A stretch of 64,000 bases of DNA, taken from the NCBI RefSeq assembly GCF_038066635.1, contig NZ_JBBUTI010000008.1, positions 62,001-126,000 of the forward strand. Reading direction: 5' to 3'. This DNA comes from Ideonella margarita (GTDB taxonomy: Bacteria > Pseudomonadota > Gammaproteobacteria > Burkholderiales > Burkholderiaceae_C). Every line of letters begins with the position of its first letter. Within the stretch, counting starts at the first letter, position 1. The position numbers and the translations under genes are program-made. Of the stretch, positions 24,629 through 33,976 are shown piece by piece. The notes beneath the pieces are model-generated. The model was given only the letters and a program-made list of their open reading frames with translations. It was not told the DNA's origin and did not search any database.

Positions 24629-25908
24629 GAACGCACCTCGCCCTGGCCCAGCACCACCCACTTCATCGAGGTCAGGCCTTCCAGGCCCACCGGGCCGCGG
24701 GCGTGGAACTTGTCGGTGCTGATGCCGATTTCGGCGCCCAGCCCGTACTCGAAGCCGTCGGCAAAACGCGTGCTGGCATTCACCATCACGCTGGCCGAAT
24801 CCACTTCGCGCAGGAAGCGCATCGCGCTCGGGTGGTGATTGGTCAGGATGGCGTCGGTGTGGTGCGAGCCGTACTGGTTGATGTGCGCGATCGCCTCATC
24901 CAGGCTGGCCACCACCTTCACGCTGATGACGGGCGCCAGGTATTCCTCGGCCCAGTCGGCTTCGGTGGCGTCGGCCAGCATGGCGCCGGGCACCGCCTGC
25001 AGCACGGCCTTGGCAGCGGCGTCGCAGCGCATCTCCACACCCTTGGCCGCGAAGATGGCGCCGATCTGCGGCAGGAAGGCCGCCGCGCTGTCGGCATGCA
25101 CCAGCAGGCTTTCGGTGGCGTTGCAGGGGCTGTACTTCTGGGTCTTGGCGTTGTCGGTCACCACCAGGGCCTGGGCGATGTCGACCTGCGCATCGATGTA
25201 GGTGTGGCAGTTGCCGTCCAGGTGCTTGATGACCGGCACCTTGGCCTCGGCGCTGATGCGCTCGATCAGGCCCTTGCCGCCACGCGGAATGATCACGTCG
25301 ACAAACTCGGGCATGGCGATCAGCCGGCCCACGGCGGCGCGGTCGGTGGTTTCCACCAGCTGCACGGCGGTGGCGGGCAGGCCGGCCGAGACCAGCGCCT
25401 GCTGCACCAGCTTCCACAGCGCGAGGTTGGAATGCAGCGCTTCAGAGCCACCCCGCAGGATGCAGGCGTTGCCACTCTTGATGGCCAACGACGCCGCCTC
25501 GATCGTGACGTTCGGGCGGCTTTCGTAAATCATGCCGAACACGCCCAGCGGCACGCGCATCTGGCCGACGCTGATGCCGGTGGGGCGGCGCTTCACGCCG
25601 GTGATTTCGCCCACGGGGTCGGGCATGGCGGCGAGCTGGTCGCAGCCCTCGGCGACCGTGTCGATCACCTTGGCCGGCAGGCGCAGGCGGTCGACCATCG
25701 GGCCGGCGAGGCCGTTGGCCTCGGCAGCGGCAATGTCCACCGCATTGGCGGCCTGCAGTGGCTCGCCGGCGTCACGCAGCAGGCGGGCCAGCTCGGTCAG
25801 GGCGGCATTCTTGGCGCGGGTGCTGGCCCGGGCCATGGCCGTGGCGGCTTCGCGGGCGGCAGCGCCCATCTGGGCCATGTAGGCAGGGATGTCGTGCGGG
25901 GTGCTCAT
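24625..25908 (-). CDS. proA: Gamma-glutamyl phosphate reductase
   Basis: 427 residues, an aldehyde-dehydrogenase-fold enzyme. ProA motifs: VPLGVFGMIYESRPNVTIEA, KSGNACILRGGSEA, VIIPRGGKGLI, the catalytic Cys in KYSPCNATESLLVH, and the C-terminal FADGFEYGLGAEIGISTDKF. It reduces gamma-glutamyl phosphate to glutamate semialdehyde in proline synthesis. The ATG at 25908 has a close GGAG. proB is not adjacent. It is translationally coupled to queC. Confidence 0.97.
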   Translation of the reverse strand: MSTPHDIPAYMAQMGAAAREAATAMARASTRAKNAALTELARLLRDAGEPLQAANAVDIAAAEANGLAGPMVDRLRLPAKVIDTVAEGCDQLAAMPDPVGEITGVKRRPTGISVGQMRVPLGVFGMIYESRPNVTIEAASLAIKSGNACILRGGSEALHSNLALWKLVQQALVSAGLPATAVQLVETTDRAAVGRLIAMPEFVDVIIPRGGKGLIERISAEAKVPVIKHLDGNCHTYIDAQVDIAQALVVTDNAKTQKYSPCNATESLLVHADSAAAFLPQIGAIFAAKGVEMRCDAAAKAVLQAVPGAMLADATEADWAEEYLAPVISVKVVASLDEAIAHINQYGSHHTDAILTNHHPSAMRFLREVDSASVMVNASTRFADGFEYGLGAEIGISTDKFHARGPVGLEGLTSMKWVVLGQGEVRS

Positions 25909-25959
25909 GCTCCGGATTATCCCGGATGCGGCCCGGCCTTGCGGCGGGCCGCCGCAGCC

Positions 25960-27951
25960 TCACAACAACACGCCGGCCAGCTTCTGCAGGCGGTCATCCG
26001 CCTGGGCATACAGGCCGTCGTGGCGCTGCGCGCCGGCACGGGCCAGCTCGCCGCTCACCAGCAACTCCGCCCGCAACTGCTGCGCGCGCTGGGGCGCCAG
26101 GCCCGGCACCTGCAGCGCCTGGCGCTGCCAGCGGCTGGCCACTTCGGGCTGGCCATGGCGCGAAGCCAGCAGCGACAAGGCCGCCAGCGCGCGCGCCTGC
26201 AGCTCGGGGCGATTGGCGTGGCGGGCTGCGTCGGTCACCTGCTCGGCGGCTTGCGCCAGCGCGGGCTGAGCCACCGAATCAGTGATGCGCGCCAGGTCTT
26301 GCAGCGCCGCTGCACGGTCGTCGAGTGAGGTCATCTGGCCCACCTGCGCCAGCGCATCGGCCAGGGCCTGCTCACCCGCCTGACGCTGGCCCAGCGTGCG
26401 CGCCGTGTGGTGCCAAAGGCCCAGCAGGTGCACCGAGGTGGGCCCGGGCAGGGTTTGCTGCTGCAGCTGCACCAATTGCGCGGCCAGGCCGTCGGCCGTG
26501 GCACGGTGGCCGGCGGCGGCATGGCGCTCAGCCTGCGCAGCCAGGGTGTCACCAAGGGCCTGCATCCACACGGTCACGGCGCGGCTGCGTTGCTCGTCGT
26601 TCTCGATGGCCTTGGCGCTGTCAGACGCCAGTTGCAGGAAGCCCTGTGCGAGGGTGTCGGGTAGATCGGGCTGGCGAGCCAGCACCGCGGCCACGGCCGA
26701 GCCGGCCTCAGCGCGCGTCAGCGCATCCGTCACACCGGCCAGGCGGGTGCGCAGCAACTCGGTGCGTCGGCGGGTTTCAATCGCCGGCGCTTCCTGGATG
26801 GCCCAGGCTTCGATCTGCAATTCGGTCGCCAGCAGTCGGGCCAGCACCGCGGTGTCGCTGCTGCGCGCACGCCAGCTTTTGAGCGTGTCCAGCACTTCCT
26901 GGCCGCGGCGGGCCTGGCCCATCTCGGCCAGCCCCAAGGCGAAAGTGCCCACCAGCTGGGCCTTGTCGGCGGCGCCCAGCCCGGCTGTCACGTCGTCGCC
27001 AGCGGGCACCACGGCGGGCGGCAGGCCCGGCTCCATGTCCACCAGGGCCTTGGCCAGCGCCGCGCTGCGCGTCGCCGGTGAAGCCTGCCCCAGGCCGCGC
27101 ACCAGCGAGGCCTCGGCCTGCTGGCTGGCCATCATCACGGCGGCTTCGGCCATGTCGCCGCCGCCGGCCTCGGCGTCACCCGCCGCGGGTGGCGCCACGT
27201 TCATTTGGGCCAGCAGCGCGTCCAGATCCTGCACCTTGATGTTGCGCGGCTTGGCCACCAGCGCACCGGCGCTCGGCCCGACCAGGCGGGTGGCACCAAA
27301 GCCCAGGCCAAAACTCAGCACCGCCAGCGACACCACCACCACGCCCACCATCGCGGGCTGCTGGGCAAAGCGCGCCAGGCGGCCCTGCTCGCGGCCGTAC
27401 TGGCGCTCCAGCTCGGCGCGGATCTGCCGGCGCATCGCCTGCTCCATCGCCTCGCGGTTGAATTTCTTGGCGTCGGCCTGCTCGCGGGCCACGGTCTGCT
27501 CCAGCCGGCCGCGCTCTTCTTCCAGCAGCTTCTTGCGCAACTGCAGGTCGGCATTCACCTTGTCGACGTACACGCCGCAGGCCGGGCATTGGCGCTCCGG
27601 CCCCATGTCGGCGCGGGCTCCGCAGGCGGGGCATTCGGTGGTCGGATCGACCACGTCTTCGCCCAAGGGCTTCAGGCTCAGCACCGGCACCACTTCCACC
27701 CGCAAGCCGATGGCTTCGAGGTCGGTGCGGGCCTTGTGGGCGCGTGAACGCGGCACTTCCTTGCCCAGCTGCACACGCGGCTGGGTGGCCAGCGCCTGCG
27801 TCAGGCGGTCGATCTTGGTGGCGGGCATCTGGCCCTGGTCCAGCGCCATCTGGCGAACCTGGTCCACCGACACGCCGCTGCGGCGGGTCGCAAAAACATC
27901 GAACAACGGCTCGTCGGTCGGCGAAACCGACGCCGGCATGCTCTGTGACAT
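25960..27951 (-). CDS. Zinc-ribbon, single-pass membrane protein with long helical C-terminal region
   Basis: 663 residues, no named family recognised. The N-terminal 100 residues are mixed alpha/beta and contain two motifs of amyloid/ribosomal-stalk-like spacing but no clear match. A four-Cys zinc ribbon (ECPACGARADMGPERQCPAC) lies near residue 107. A charged coiled coil (LRKKLLEEERGRLEQTVARE) and a transmembrane helix near residue 200 (VGVVVVSLAVLSFGLGFGA) follow. The remaining 440 residues are Ala/Leu/Gln-rich helical repeats resembling tetratricopeptide-type solenoids. Topology suggests a cytoplasmic zinc ribbon and a periplasmic solenoid, perhaps a scaffold. It is followed by proA. Confidence 0.75.
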   Translation of the reverse strand: MSQSMPASVSPTDEPLFDVFATRRSGVSVDQVRQMALDQGQMPATKIDRLTQALATQPRVQLGKEVPRSRAHKARTDLEAIGLRVEVVPVLSLKPLGEDVVDPTTECPACGARADMGPERQCPACGVYVDKVNADLQLRKKLLEEERGRLEQTVAREQADAKKFNREAMEQAMRRQIRAELERQYGREQGRLARFAQQPAMVGVVVVSLAVLSFGLGFGATRLVGPSAGALVAKPRNIKVQDLDALLAQMNVAPPAAGDAEAGGGDMAEAAVMMASQQAEASLVRGLGQASPATRSAALAKALVDMEPGLPPAVVPAGDDVTAGLGAADKAQLVGTFALGLAEMGQARRGQEVLDTLKSWRARSSDTAVLARLLATELQIEAWAIQEAPAIETRRRTELLRTRLAGVTDALTRAEAGSAVAAVLARQPDLPDTLAQGFLQLASDSAKAIENDEQRSRAVTVWMQALGDTLAAQAERHAAAGHRATADGLAAQLVQLQQQTLPGPTSVHLLGLWHHTARTLGQRQAGEQALADALAQVGQMTSLDDRAAALQDLARITDSVAQPALAQAAEQVTDAARHANRPELQARALAALSLLASRHGQPEVASRWQRQALQVPGLAPQRAQQLRAELLVSGELARAGAQRHDGLYAQADDRLQKLAGVLL

Positions 27952-28071
27952 GGTGACTCCTACTGCTCCGGCCCCGACGCTTGCGGTGGGTGCACGGCCT
28001 CCCTAGAAGTCACAAATGCTAACAAAGCCCGGTCAATTGGCGCCTAATCTGCATCAAACAGCGCCCGATAT

Positions 28072-29055
28072 TCAATGCAGAAGCGACAGCACCCACAGCC
28101 AGAACGGCGCCACCGCCACGAAGGCCAGGGTCGACAGCACGTTGACCGCCGCGGTCTCACCCTCCAGCGCGCGGTAGCGCTGCGCGAACATCAGCGCGTT
28201 GCTGCCGGCCGGCAGGCTGGCCATCAAGACCAGCACCGACAAGGTCAGCCCGCGCAGGCAGAACACCCCCCAGGCCACGGCCAGCACCAGCGCCGGTTGC
28301 AGCAGCAACTTGATGCCCGAGATGGTCAGCGCGCCGGCCAGTGACTTGGGCAGGCCCAGGTAGGCCAGCGACATGCCGATCAGCGTCAGGCACAGCGGCA
28401 CCACCGCCGAGCCCAGCACCTGCAGCACCTCAGCCACCGGCTCGGCCAACCCAAGGCCGGTGAGGTTCCAGGCCAGGCCCACCAGCACGGGCAGCACCAC
28501 CGGGTGAATGAGCGCATTGCGCGCCGTGCCCAGCAGCACCTGCCCCAGGCCAGCCGCACCATCGGCATGGGCGCGCGCCAGGTCCATCTCGACCAAGGTG
28601 GTGACGACCAGCAACAGCACCAGCGCATGCACGCTGACCAGCGTCAGGTGCAGGCCCAGGCCGGCTTCGCCGAGGATGCCGGCGGCCAGCGGAATGCCGA
28701 TCTGCACCGAGTTGCCGAAGCTGGCCGTGATGGCACGCACCGCCGGCGCGGCCACCGGCGCCCCGGCGTGGCCAGGTTGCCCGGCTCGCCACTTCTGCCA
28801 GCCATACACACCCAGCATCACGCCCACCACCGGCAGGAAAAACGCACTCAACATGCCCCAGGGCAAATGGGCCAGATCAACCCGCGCCGTGGCGCGAAAG
28901 AACAACGCCGGCGCAAACAAATAGAAGGCCGCGTTCGACAGCACACGGGCCGGATCGGCGGATTCATCACCCAGCCAGCGCAGCCGGCCGACCACCCAGC
29001 CCAGCACCACGATGGCCACCAATGCGAGCAGTTTGTAGAGGATGGGCAGGGTCAT
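28072..29055 (-). CDS. AEC family transporter (auxin efflux carrier type)
   Basis: 327 residues with about ten transmembrane helices arranged as two five-helix halves, typical of the AEC (YfdV/MleP) family. Recognisable segments: RVLSNAAFYLFAPALFFRA in the first half, ITASFGNSVQIGIPLAAGIL in the middle, and VLVLMASLPAGSNALMFAQRY near the end. These carriers move malate or other organic acids; the substrate here is unknown. It is divergent from phoX, with which it shares a 185-bp intergenic region. Confidence 0.88.
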   Translation of the reverse strand: MTLPILYKLLALVAIVVLGWVVGRLRWLGDESADPARVLSNAAFYLFAPALFFRATARVDLAHLPWGMLSAFFLPVVGVMLGVYGWQKWRAGQPGHAGAPVAAPAVRAITASFGNSVQIGIPLAAGILGEAGLGLHLTLVSVHALVLLLVVTTLVEMDLARAHADGAAGLGQVLLGTARNALIHPVVLPVLVGLAWNLTGLGLAEPVAEVLQVLGSAVVPLCLTLIGMSLAYLGLPKSLAGALTISGIKLLLQPALVLAVAWGVFCLRGLTLSVLVLMASLPAGSNALMFAQRYRALEGETAAVNVLSTLAFVAVAPFWLWVLSLLH

Positions 29056-29148
29056 GGTGCGGCTTCAACAGGCAGGTTTTGCATGATGCCTTGGCCTGAT
29101 CTGCTCGCCTGTGCGTGGTGTCCACACACCCAACATCCCTTGTACGGC

Positions 29149-29181
29149 TTTGTCACGGTCCTGACACGGTGGCTTCACAGA
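29149..29181 (+). promoter_or_regulatory. Pho-box candidate upstream of phoX
   Basis: Two adjacent 11-bp direct repeats, TTTGTCACGGT (29149-29159) and CCTGACACGGT (29160-29170), with a weaker third copy GGCTTCACAGA (29171-29181). The 11-bp period is that of PhoB half-sites. It ends 59 nt before the phoX start, a normal distance for PhoB activation. Confidence 0.5.
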
Positions 29182-29240
29182 ATCGCGCCGCTTGAGCCCT
29201 TCAAGGGCCGCCAATCAACCTGTCAGGAACGGATACTTCG

Positions 29241-31199
29241 ATGAGCCACGATCACCAACCCACCCGCCGCCACATGCTGCGTTTCCTGGCCGGCGCGCCC
29301 ATGCTGCCGCTGGCCTCGTCGCTGGCCAGTGCAGGCCTGCTGACCGCCTGCGGCGGCAGCGACGACCCGACGCTGACGGCTGCCAGCTTCACCACGATGG
29401 CTGCGCCCACGCTGGCCAACGCCGCTGCCATGGCCACCACCACCGTCACGGGCGGCCTGGTTGCCAACTTCAGCGACGGCAGCAAGCAGGAATACAGCCT
29501 GGGCTACGCCTCGTTCTTCAAGACCGGCGATCTGGTGCCGGACGGCAAGGGCGGCACCGTGGTGGCCGGCGGCTACTACAACATCAAGAACGAGCCGATC
29601 CTGGACACCTCGGTGGCCGGCACCTCGCGCCAGTTCTTCTCGGACAGCCCGGACGGCACCTCGCTGCTGACCGTCGCCAACCCGACCGTGGCCGGCGTCA
29701 AGGGCAACACCGTGTTCGCCGTGGTGCAGTTCGAATACACCACCCGCAACCTGGCGCAGTCGTCGATGTACGGCCTGCTGCCCTCGCCCATCGCCGTGCT
29801 GACGCTGGACCAGGACAAGTCCACCGGCAAGCTCAGCCTGGTCAAGTACAGCAACGTCGACACGTCCGGCGTGAACGGCCTGTGGATCACCTGCGGCTCC
29901 AGCCTGTCGCCGTGGAACACCCACCTGTCGAGCGAAGAGTACGAACCCGATGCCACGCTGGCGGTGAACGCCCAGCTGCAGGGCTACAGCCTGAACACCT
30001 TCGGCGATGCCACCAAGGCCAGCCCGTACCACTACGGCCACCTGCCTGAAGTCACCGTCAACCCGGACGGCACCGGCACCATCAAGAAGCACTACGGCAC
30101 CGGCCGCATCTCGAAGGAGCTGGTCTGCGTGATGCCTGACAACCGCACCGTGCTGATGGGCGACGACTGGACCAACGGCGGCGCCTTCATGTTCATCGCC
30201 GACAAGGAGAAGGACCTCTCCGCCGGCACGCTGTACGTGGCCAAGTGGACGCAGACCTCGGGCACCGGCCCGGGCGCCGCCACGCTGACCTGGATCAAGC
30301 TCGGCAGCGCCACGAGCGCCGAGATCAAGGCCCTGGTGGACGGTGGCATCAAGGCCGCCGACATCATGGACGTGAAGACGGTCGACCCGGTCGACACCAC
30401 CTACACGAAGATCCCGTACAGCGGCAAGTTCAACTGGATCAAGGTCAAGCCGGGCATGGAGAAGGCCGCCGCCTTCCTGGAAACCCACCGCTATGCGGCC
30501 CTGATGGGTGGCTCGCTGGGCTTCACCAAGTGGGAAGGCACCACCGTGAACGCCAAGGACAAGGTCGCCTACATCGCCATGTCGCGCATCGAAGCCTCGA
30601 TGCTCAACGGCTCGGGCGACGTGAAGGTGCAGGGCCCGTACTCGGGCGCCGTGTACGCACAGAACCTGAAGGGTGGCCAGAAGGACACCGCCGGCGCCGC
30701 CATCACCAGCGAATGGGTGCCGGTCGACATGGCTGCCGTGCCGGCCCTGATCAGCGAAGACCTGGGTGCCACGGCCACCACGCCGTACCCGATCAAGGCT
30801 GCACAGGACGCCCTGGGCAACTATGCCAACGCGGACAAGATCGCCACGCCGGACAACCTGAAGTTCTCGCCGAAGCTGCGCACGCTGTTCATCGGCGAAG
30901 ACAGCAACACGCACGTCAACAACTTCGTGTGGGCCTACAACGTCGACACCAAGACGCTGAGCCGCGTGCTGTCGGCCCCGGCCGGCGCCGAGTGCACGGG
31001 CCTGTTCGTGGCCGATGACATCAACGGCTTCACCTACGTTCTGAGCAACTTCCAGCACGTGGGTGACTGGGAAACGCCGATGCACAACATCGTCAAGCCG
31101 ACGCTGGACCCGCTGGTGCGCGCCAACTACGCCGACCGTTTCGCCTCGGCCGTGGGCTACCTCACCACCACCGGCACGCAGATCAAGCTCAACGCCTGA
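29241..31199 (+). CDS. phoX: PhoX-type (DUF839) alkaline phosphatase family protein
   Basis: 652 residues. It has a twin-arginine signal (TRRHMLRFLAGAPMLPLASS) with a lipobox-like LLTAC after it, so the product is exported by Tat and possibly lipid-anchored. The body is a PhoX-type beta propeller: GLWITCGSSLSPWNTHLSSE, TVLMGDDWTNGGAFMFIAD and EDSNTHVNNFVWAYNVDT are family segments. PhoX enzymes are Ca/Fe-dependent phosphomonoesterases induced by phosphate starvation, which fits the upstream Pho-box candidate. A strong terminator follows. The exact catalytic activity is inferred. Confidence 0.85.
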   Translation: MSHDHQPTRRHMLRFLAGAPMLPLASSLASAGLLTACGGSDDPTLTAASFTTMAAPTLANAAAMATTTVTGGLVANFSDGSKQEYSLGYASFFKTGDLVPDGKGGTVVAGGYYNIKNEPILDTSVAGTSRQFFSDSPDGTSLLTVANPTVAGVKGNTVFAVVQFEYTTRNLAQSSMYGLLPSPIAVLTLDQDKSTGKLSLVKYSNVDTSGVNGLWITCGSSLSPWNTHLSSEEYEPDATLAVNAQLQGYSLNTFGDATKASPYHYGHLPEVTVNPDGTGTIKKHYGTGRISKELVCVMPDNRTVLMGDDWTNGGAFMFIADKEKDLSAGTLYVAKWTQTSGTGPGAATLTWIKLGSATSAEIKALVDGGIKAADIMDVKTVDPVDTTYTKIPYSGKFNWIKVKPGMEKAAAFLETHRYAALMGGSLGFTKWEGTTVNAKDKVAYIAMSRIEASMLNGSGDVKVQGPYSGAVYAQNLKGGQKDTAGAAITSEWVPVDMAAVPALISEDLGATATTPYPIKAAQDALGNYANADKIATPDNLKFSPKLRTLFIGEDSNTHVNNFVWAYNVDTKTLSRVLSAPAGAECTGLFVADDINGFTYVLSNFQHVGDWETPMHNIVKPTLDPLVRANYADRFASAVGYLTTTGTQIKLNA

Positions 31200-31215
31200 G
31201 CCTGACAGCGCCAAC

Positions 31216-31244
31216 AAAAACGGGCCCCTCGGGGCCCGTTTTTT
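31216..31244. terminator. Bidirectional rho-independent terminator between phoX and topB
   Basis: An A-tract, then CGGGCCCC-TC-GGGGCCCG, then six T residues. The symmetric A/T flanks let it serve both convergent genes. Confidence 0.88.
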
Positions 31245-31261
31245 CGTGAGGCAGAAGCCGC

Positions 31262-33886
31262 TTATTCGGCCGCAGCCGCCTTCTTGGTGGTCTTGCGGGC
31301 AGCTGGCGCCTTGGCGGCACGTGGTTCGAACTCGAAGCCGACCTTGCCTTCCTTCTTGTCCCAGGCCAGGAAGGCCTTGAACTTGCGCTTGGTCTTGTTC
31401 GAGACGAAGTTCTCCAGCAGGTCGGTCTTGCCAACCGTCAGCAGCTTCTGCACCTGCTCATGCGGCACCGGCTGCTGCAGGATGATCTTGCCGGTCTTGA
31501 AGTCGCAGGTCGCGGGCACCGCCACCGAGCGTTCGCAGACGTAGTTGCTGCCGTGCTCGAACACATGGCCCGCGCACTTCGGGCAGGCGCCCAGGCTGGT
31601 CTGGCCGGTGAAGTCGACGGGCTCGCCCTCCTCGGCCTGCTTGGCGTCGTCACCAAAGTCGAATTCGAGCTTCCAGTTGCGGATCTCGTCGTCGAACACC
31701 AGCTTCATCTCGGCCGTGAAGGGCCAGCCCGCCTTGGAGCGGAAACCTTCCAGCGGGCCGATCTGCTTGTTCGCCAGGAATTGCTCCACCTCGGGCAGCT
31801 CGAAGCTGCGGCCCGCCGGGATCTTGGTGATCGAGAAGCCGCAGCCTTCTGACGCGCCGTCCTTGCCCGTGCAGGTGAAGCGGCGGTAGTTTTCCTTCAC
31901 CACCCCCTCGCAGTTCGGGCAGGCGGTCTTCAGTGTGGCGTAATCGCCCGGGATGGTGTCGCGGTCGTACTCCTTGGCCTTCTTGACGATGCGCTCGGCC
32001 ATCTCGGCGATGCCTTGCATGAAGACATCGCGCTGCAGCTTGCCCTGCTCCATCTCGGAGAGCTGGTGCTCCCACTGGCCGGTCAGGTCAGGGCGGAACA
32101 GGTCTTCCACGCCCAGGCCGCGCAGCAGCGTCATCAGCTGGAAGGCCTTGGCCGTGGGCACCAGTTCGCGGCCTTCGCGCAGCATGTACTTTTCCAGGAT
32201 CAGACCTTCAATCGTCTGCGCGCGGGTGGCTGGCGTGCCCAGGCCCTTTTCGGCCATGGCTTCGCGCAGTTCGTCGTCGTCGATCATCTTGCCGGCGCCT
32301 TCCATGGCGCTCAGCAGGGTGGCTTCGGTGAAGCGGGCGGGCGGGCGCGTCTTGCTGGCGTTCACGCTCACATGCTCGTTGGGCACCTGCTCACCCGGCA
32401 GCACAGCCACCAGGTTGGCGTCTTCGTCCTGCGCTTCCTTGCCGTAGACGGCCAGCCAGCCCGGGTTGACCAGCACCTTGCCGTTGGTCTGGAAATGGTG
32501 CTCGGCACCCGGCGCACCGATCTTGGTGATGCGGGTGGTGACCATGAACTCGGCCGGCGGATAGAACACCGCGATGAAGCGCTTGACGACCATGTCGTAC
32601 AGCTTGGCTTCGATCTCGGTCAGGCTCTTCGGGGCCTGCAGCGTCGGAATGATGGCGAAGTGATCCGACACCTTGGCGTTGTCGAAAACGCGCTTGGTGG
32701 GCTTCACATAGCCTGCGTTGAGGCCCTTGCGGGCATGCATGGCCAGCTCGCGCAGCGGACCGGGCAGGTCTTCGCTGGCGATCATCTCGAAGGTCTGCTT
32801 GACCGTGCCCAGATAGTCTTCCGGCAGCGCGCGTGAATCGGTACGCGGGTAGGTCAGCACCTTGTGCTTTTCGTACAGCGCCTGGGCGATCGACAGCGTT
32901 GTCTTGGCCGAGAAGCCGAAGCGGCTGTTGGCCTCGCGCTGCAGGGTGGTCAGGTCATAGAGCAGCGGGCTGCTCTGGTTGCTCGGCTTGGCCTCTTCCG
33001 TGACGGTGCCGGTCTTGCCCAGCACCGCTTCGCTGATGGCGTTGGCCTGCGCTTCGGTCCAGATGCGGTCGGCGCGGCGGTCGGCCTCGGGCACCGGGTT
33101 GCCGGCGTCAGGGCCGATGGCCTTGTCCTTCTTGTAGTTCGGATCGAACCACTTGCCTTCGTAGCTGCCAGCGGCAGCCTCGAAGCCGGCTTTGACTTCC
33201 CAGTAATCACGGGCCACGTGCTTGCGGATCTTTTCCTCGCGCTCGACCACGATGGACAGCGTCGGCGTCTGCACCCGGCCCACGGTGGTCAGGAAGAAGC
33301 CGCCATCGCGTGAATTGAAGGCCGTCATGGCCCGCGTGCCGTTGATGCCCACCAGCCAGTCGGCCTCCGAGCGGCTGCGGGCGGCATCGGCCAGGCCCAG
33401 CATCTGCTCGTCGCTGCGCAGCTTGTCGAAGCCGTCGCGGATGGCCTGCGGCGTCATGCTCTGCAGCCACAGGCGCTGCACCGGCTTGTTCACCTGCGCC
33501 TTGGCCGTGCCGGCGTACTGCACGATGAGGCGGAAGATCAGTTCACCCTCGCGGCCCGCGTCACAGGCGTTGATGAGGCTGGTGACGTCCTTGCGCTTGA
33601 CCAGCTTCACCACGGCGCTCAGCCGGGCCTTGGCCTTGTCGATCGGGGCGAGGTCGAAGTGGGGCGGCACCACCGGCAGGTTGGCGAAGCTCCACTTGCC
33701 GCGCTTGACGTCGTATTCCTCGGGCGCCTTGATTTCCACCAGGTGACCAACCGCCGAGGTGACGACGTACTGGTCATTCTCGAAGTGGTCTGCGGCTTTT
33801 TCGAACTTGCCGGACACGGGCGTCAGCGCGCGCACGATGTCCTGCGCCACGCTGGGCTTTTCCGCAATGATCAGTGACTTGCTCAT
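31262..33886 (-). CDS. topB: DNA topoisomerase III
   Basis: 874 residues, type IA topoisomerase. TOPRIM motifs IIAEKPSVAQDI and INACDAGREGELIFR; catalytic Tyr in KVLTYPRTDSRALPEDYL; TTVGRVQTPTLSIVV. The C-terminal part carries two zinc-finger-like modules (CPNCEGVVKENYRRFTC and CPKCAGHVFEHGSNYVC) and an Ala/Lys-rich tail. It decatenates and relaxes negatively supercoiled DNA. It is longer than E. coli TopB (653) because of the zinc modules, as in many beta-proteobacteria. Divergent from the SET-domain gene. Confidence 0.95.
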   Translation of the reverse strand: MSKSLIIAEKPSVAQDIVRALTPVSGKFEKAADHFENDQYVVTSAVGHLVEIKAPEEYDVKRGKWSFANLPVVPPHFDLAPIDKAKARLSAVVKLVKRKDVTSLINACDAGREGELIFRLIVQYAGTAKAQVNKPVQRLWLQSMTPQAIRDGFDKLRSDEQMLGLADAARSRSEADWLVGINGTRAMTAFNSRDGGFFLTTVGRVQTPTLSIVVEREEKIRKHVARDYWEVKAGFEAAAGSYEGKWFDPNYKKDKAIGPDAGNPVPEADRRADRIWTEAQANAISEAVLGKTGTVTEEAKPSNQSSPLLYDLTTLQREANSRFGFSAKTTLSIAQALYEKHKVLTYPRTDSRALPEDYLGTVKQTFEMIASEDLPGPLRELAMHARKGLNAGYVKPTKRVFDNAKVSDHFAIIPTLQAPKSLTEIEAKLYDMVVKRFIAVFYPPAEFMVTTRITKIGAPGAEHHFQTNGKVLVNPGWLAVYGKEAQDEDANLVAVLPGEQVPNEHVSVNASKTRPPARFTEATLLSAMEGAGKMIDDDELREAMAEKGLGTPATRAQTIEGLILEKYMLREGRELVPTAKAFQLMTLLRGLGVEDLFRPDLTGQWEHQLSEMEQGKLQRDVFMQGIAEMAERIVKKAKEYDRDTIPGDYATLKTACPNCEGVVKENYRRFTCTGKDGASEGCGFSITKIPAGRSFELPEVEQFLANKQIGPLEGFRSKAGWPFTAEMKLVFDDEIRNWKLEFDFGDDAKQAEEGEPVDFTGQTSLGACPKCAGHVFEHGSNYVCERSVAVPATCDFKTGKIILQQPVPHEQVQKLLTVGKTDLLENFVSNKTKRKFKAFLAWDKKEGKVGFEFEPRAAKAPAARKTTKKAAAAE

Positions 33887-33976
33887 GTGTATGTGTTCGT
33901 GTTCCAGACGGGTCCTTGCAAACCCGTGCCTACAATCGGCCGTCTCGCGCGCTCACGTGTACACGCGCACGCGCCC

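Noticed and set aside
29223..31217. 664-residue minus-strand open frame opposite phoX
   Set aside because: The plus strand has a Tat signal and PhoX motifs; the minus frame has none and shows shadow composition.
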